Assembly: GCA_045603225.1 (NCBI GenBank)
Contig: JAZULT010000080.1
Span: forward strand, 1-64,000
Source of the DNA: RGIG9115 sp045603225
GTDB lineage: Bacteria; Bacillota; Clostridia; UBA1381
Direction: 5' to 3'
DNA length: 64,000 nt
Shown here: positions 63,066 to 64,000 of the stretch, one piece after another
Layout: each line of letters begins with the position of its first letter
Position numbering within the stretch: the first letter of the stretch is position 1
Program-made: the position numbers and the translations under genes
The notes under the pieces: generated by a model
Databases searched by the model: none
What the model saw: only the letters and a program-made list of their open reading frames with translations
Told to the model about the DNA's origin: nothing

Positions 63066-64000
63066 TTATCTTATTATTGAAAATTCAAAATGTACCTTCT
63101 TATCGTTCATCTGATAAGCTTCCGCAAGCTGCGGTCCACAGCTTCCTGAACCGATACCGCTCACTTTATAGTCGATACGTACATTTGTATTTCCGCTTTT
63201 TACAAGCTCGAAATAGTGATTTTTTTTCGTAAGCTCTTCAGAAGTATACTCGGAAACATTTATTTCCATTCCCTGTCCGCATATATACTTATATCCGCCG
63301 ATTTCAAGGAACTTTGTATTATAATGATTTCCATGCTCCTGAGGCTTTATATAATTTACATATTCCTTTTCTGCAGAGCTTTCGTACATACCCATTTTTG
63401 AAGCATGATGCATATCAATATACGATTCGTACGGGCCGTATCCGAAATACTTAAAGTTTTTTGCAGATGTTGTAAACTCAAATCCAAGTCTCGGCAAAAA
63501 TCCCCATGTATCGTCAAAATCACCGTCAAGAACAACATCAACTCTTCCGTCAGCATAGAATGTGTATTCTGCAGTATATCTGAAAAACGGACTTCTTGAC
63601 ACACCTGCAAGCGATGCTGTCACAGCTATTTTATTGTCTGAAATATCAAGATTATAAACTTTGTTATAAAGCTTATTATAGTTTGCCTCAAACCATTTAT
63701 TTCTCATATATCTTTCGTTATCAGTAGGCGCTTTCCACGCAGTAAGAACCATGGGCGATTCAATATCAAGATATCCGTAATGGAGATTGAATTTGTATTC
63801 AAATTCATTGCCCTTTATTACTGCATTCTCACCGTCTTTTGTAATTACAACTTCCCCGTCAACGGCTACGGGAACTGTACCAACTGCTATTTCATGCTGT
63901 GTTTCCGCAACTGTATATCCGTCCTTGTTCTTCATTGTAATATTTAAATATGCACCGTATTTAACACGAAGTGCAGTCGGAAGACCGGTTATTTCAACAC
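63066..64000 (-). CDS. GH2 beta-galactosidase, C-terminal part (5' end beyond the window)
   Basis: The open frame runs without a stop to the right edge; at least 311 residues are visible. The segment is the small-chain domain of LacZ-type GH2 enzymes: WKAPTDNE, GFLPRLGFEF, YFGYGPYESY, PQEHGNHYNTK and a final GSGSCGP. In LacZ this domain completes the active site. The catalytic barrel itself is outside the window. An ATG at 63935 is internal and not a start. It probably hydrolyses imported beta-galactosides. The gene ends 19 bp from the convergent AraC gene. Confidence 0.9.
   Translation of the reverse strand, partial: VEITGLPTALRVKYGAYLNITMKNKDGYTVAETQHEIAVGTVPVAVDGEVVITKDGENAVIKGNEFEYKFNLHYGYLDIESPMVLTAWKAPTDNERYMRNKWFEANYNKLYNKVYNLDISDNKIAVTASLAGVSRSPFFRYTAEYTFYADGRVDVVLDGDFDDTWGFLPRLGFEFTTSAKNFKYFGYGPYESYIDMHHASKMGMYESSAEKEYVNYIKPQEHGNHYNTKFLEIGGYKYICGQGMEINVSEYTSEELTKKNHYFELVKSGNTNVRIDYKVSGIGSGSCGPQLAEAYQMNDKKVHFEFSIIR

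Overview
The window looks like a chromosomal glycan-degradation island from a low-GC, Gram-positive anaerobe of the Clostridia, probably an uncultured gut or rumen lineage. The grounds are AT-rich DNA, textbook TTGACA-17-TATAAT promoters, strong GGAGG-type ribosome binding sites, S-layer homology (SLH) domains on exported proteins, a glycyl radical enzyme with its activase, and no periplasmic or outer-membrane (SusC/D) genes. A Monoglobus-like pectin or plant-glycan degrader would fit, but that is inference. I count 28 protein genes, seven of them AraC-family regulators. I recognise no tRNA, rRNA, CRISPR array, insertion sequence or transporter gene.

Layout. (1) 292-7831: two giant AraC-type regulators face a divergent pair, an FAD-dependent oxidoreductase and a PocR-type AraC regulator. 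(2) 7945-27153, minus strand: operon A of seven genes. A cytosolic GH92 alpha-mannosidase-like enzyme comes first, followed by six exported proteins: a three-SLH protein, its split-off partner, two chains of carbohydrate-binding-module-like domains, and two paralogous glycosidases, one of them SLH-anchored. A small AraC regulator (27334-28170) diverges from it. (3) 28222-29067: a PhnP-like metallo-beta-lactamase-fold hydrolase. (4) 29144-50850, minus strand: operon B of five very large exported proteins. They are built from two GH-A-type glycosidase domains, SLH triplets, GLUG repeats and eight copies of a ~170-residue DUF6273-like module. The third giant AraC regulator (51081-53480) diverges from it. 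(5) 53509-64000: cytosolic enzymes, each close to its own promoter or AraC regulator: a polysaccharide deacetylase, a GH172 (DUF2961) enzyme, a GH28-like beta-helix protein, an operon of glycyl radical enzyme + activase + GH51 arabinofuranosidase, and the C-terminal part of a GH2 beta-galactosidase running off the right edge.

How it may work together. The exported proteins of operons A and B would bind and cut a polymeric glycan at the cell surface. Several are held to the wall by SLH domains, while the last glycosidase of each operon lacks SLH and is probably released. The resulting oligosaccharides would be imported by transporters encoded elsewhere and trimmed inside by GH92, GH172, GH51, the GH28-like protein and GH2. 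The enzyme set suggests arabinose-, galactose- and mannose-containing substrates, but the substrate cannot be fixed from sequence.

The most unusual element is a family of three ~800-residue regulators. Their N-terminal ~680 residues look like a complete intracellular polysaccharide-lyase-type enzyme (helical barrel plus beta domain) fused to an AraC DNA-binding domain. Other points of note are the eight-copy module in operon B, a fused-versus-split SLH protein pair, a binding module nested in a glycosidase barrel, a short glycyl radical enzyme tied to arabinose release, and hairpins in every long intergenic gap of the two operons.
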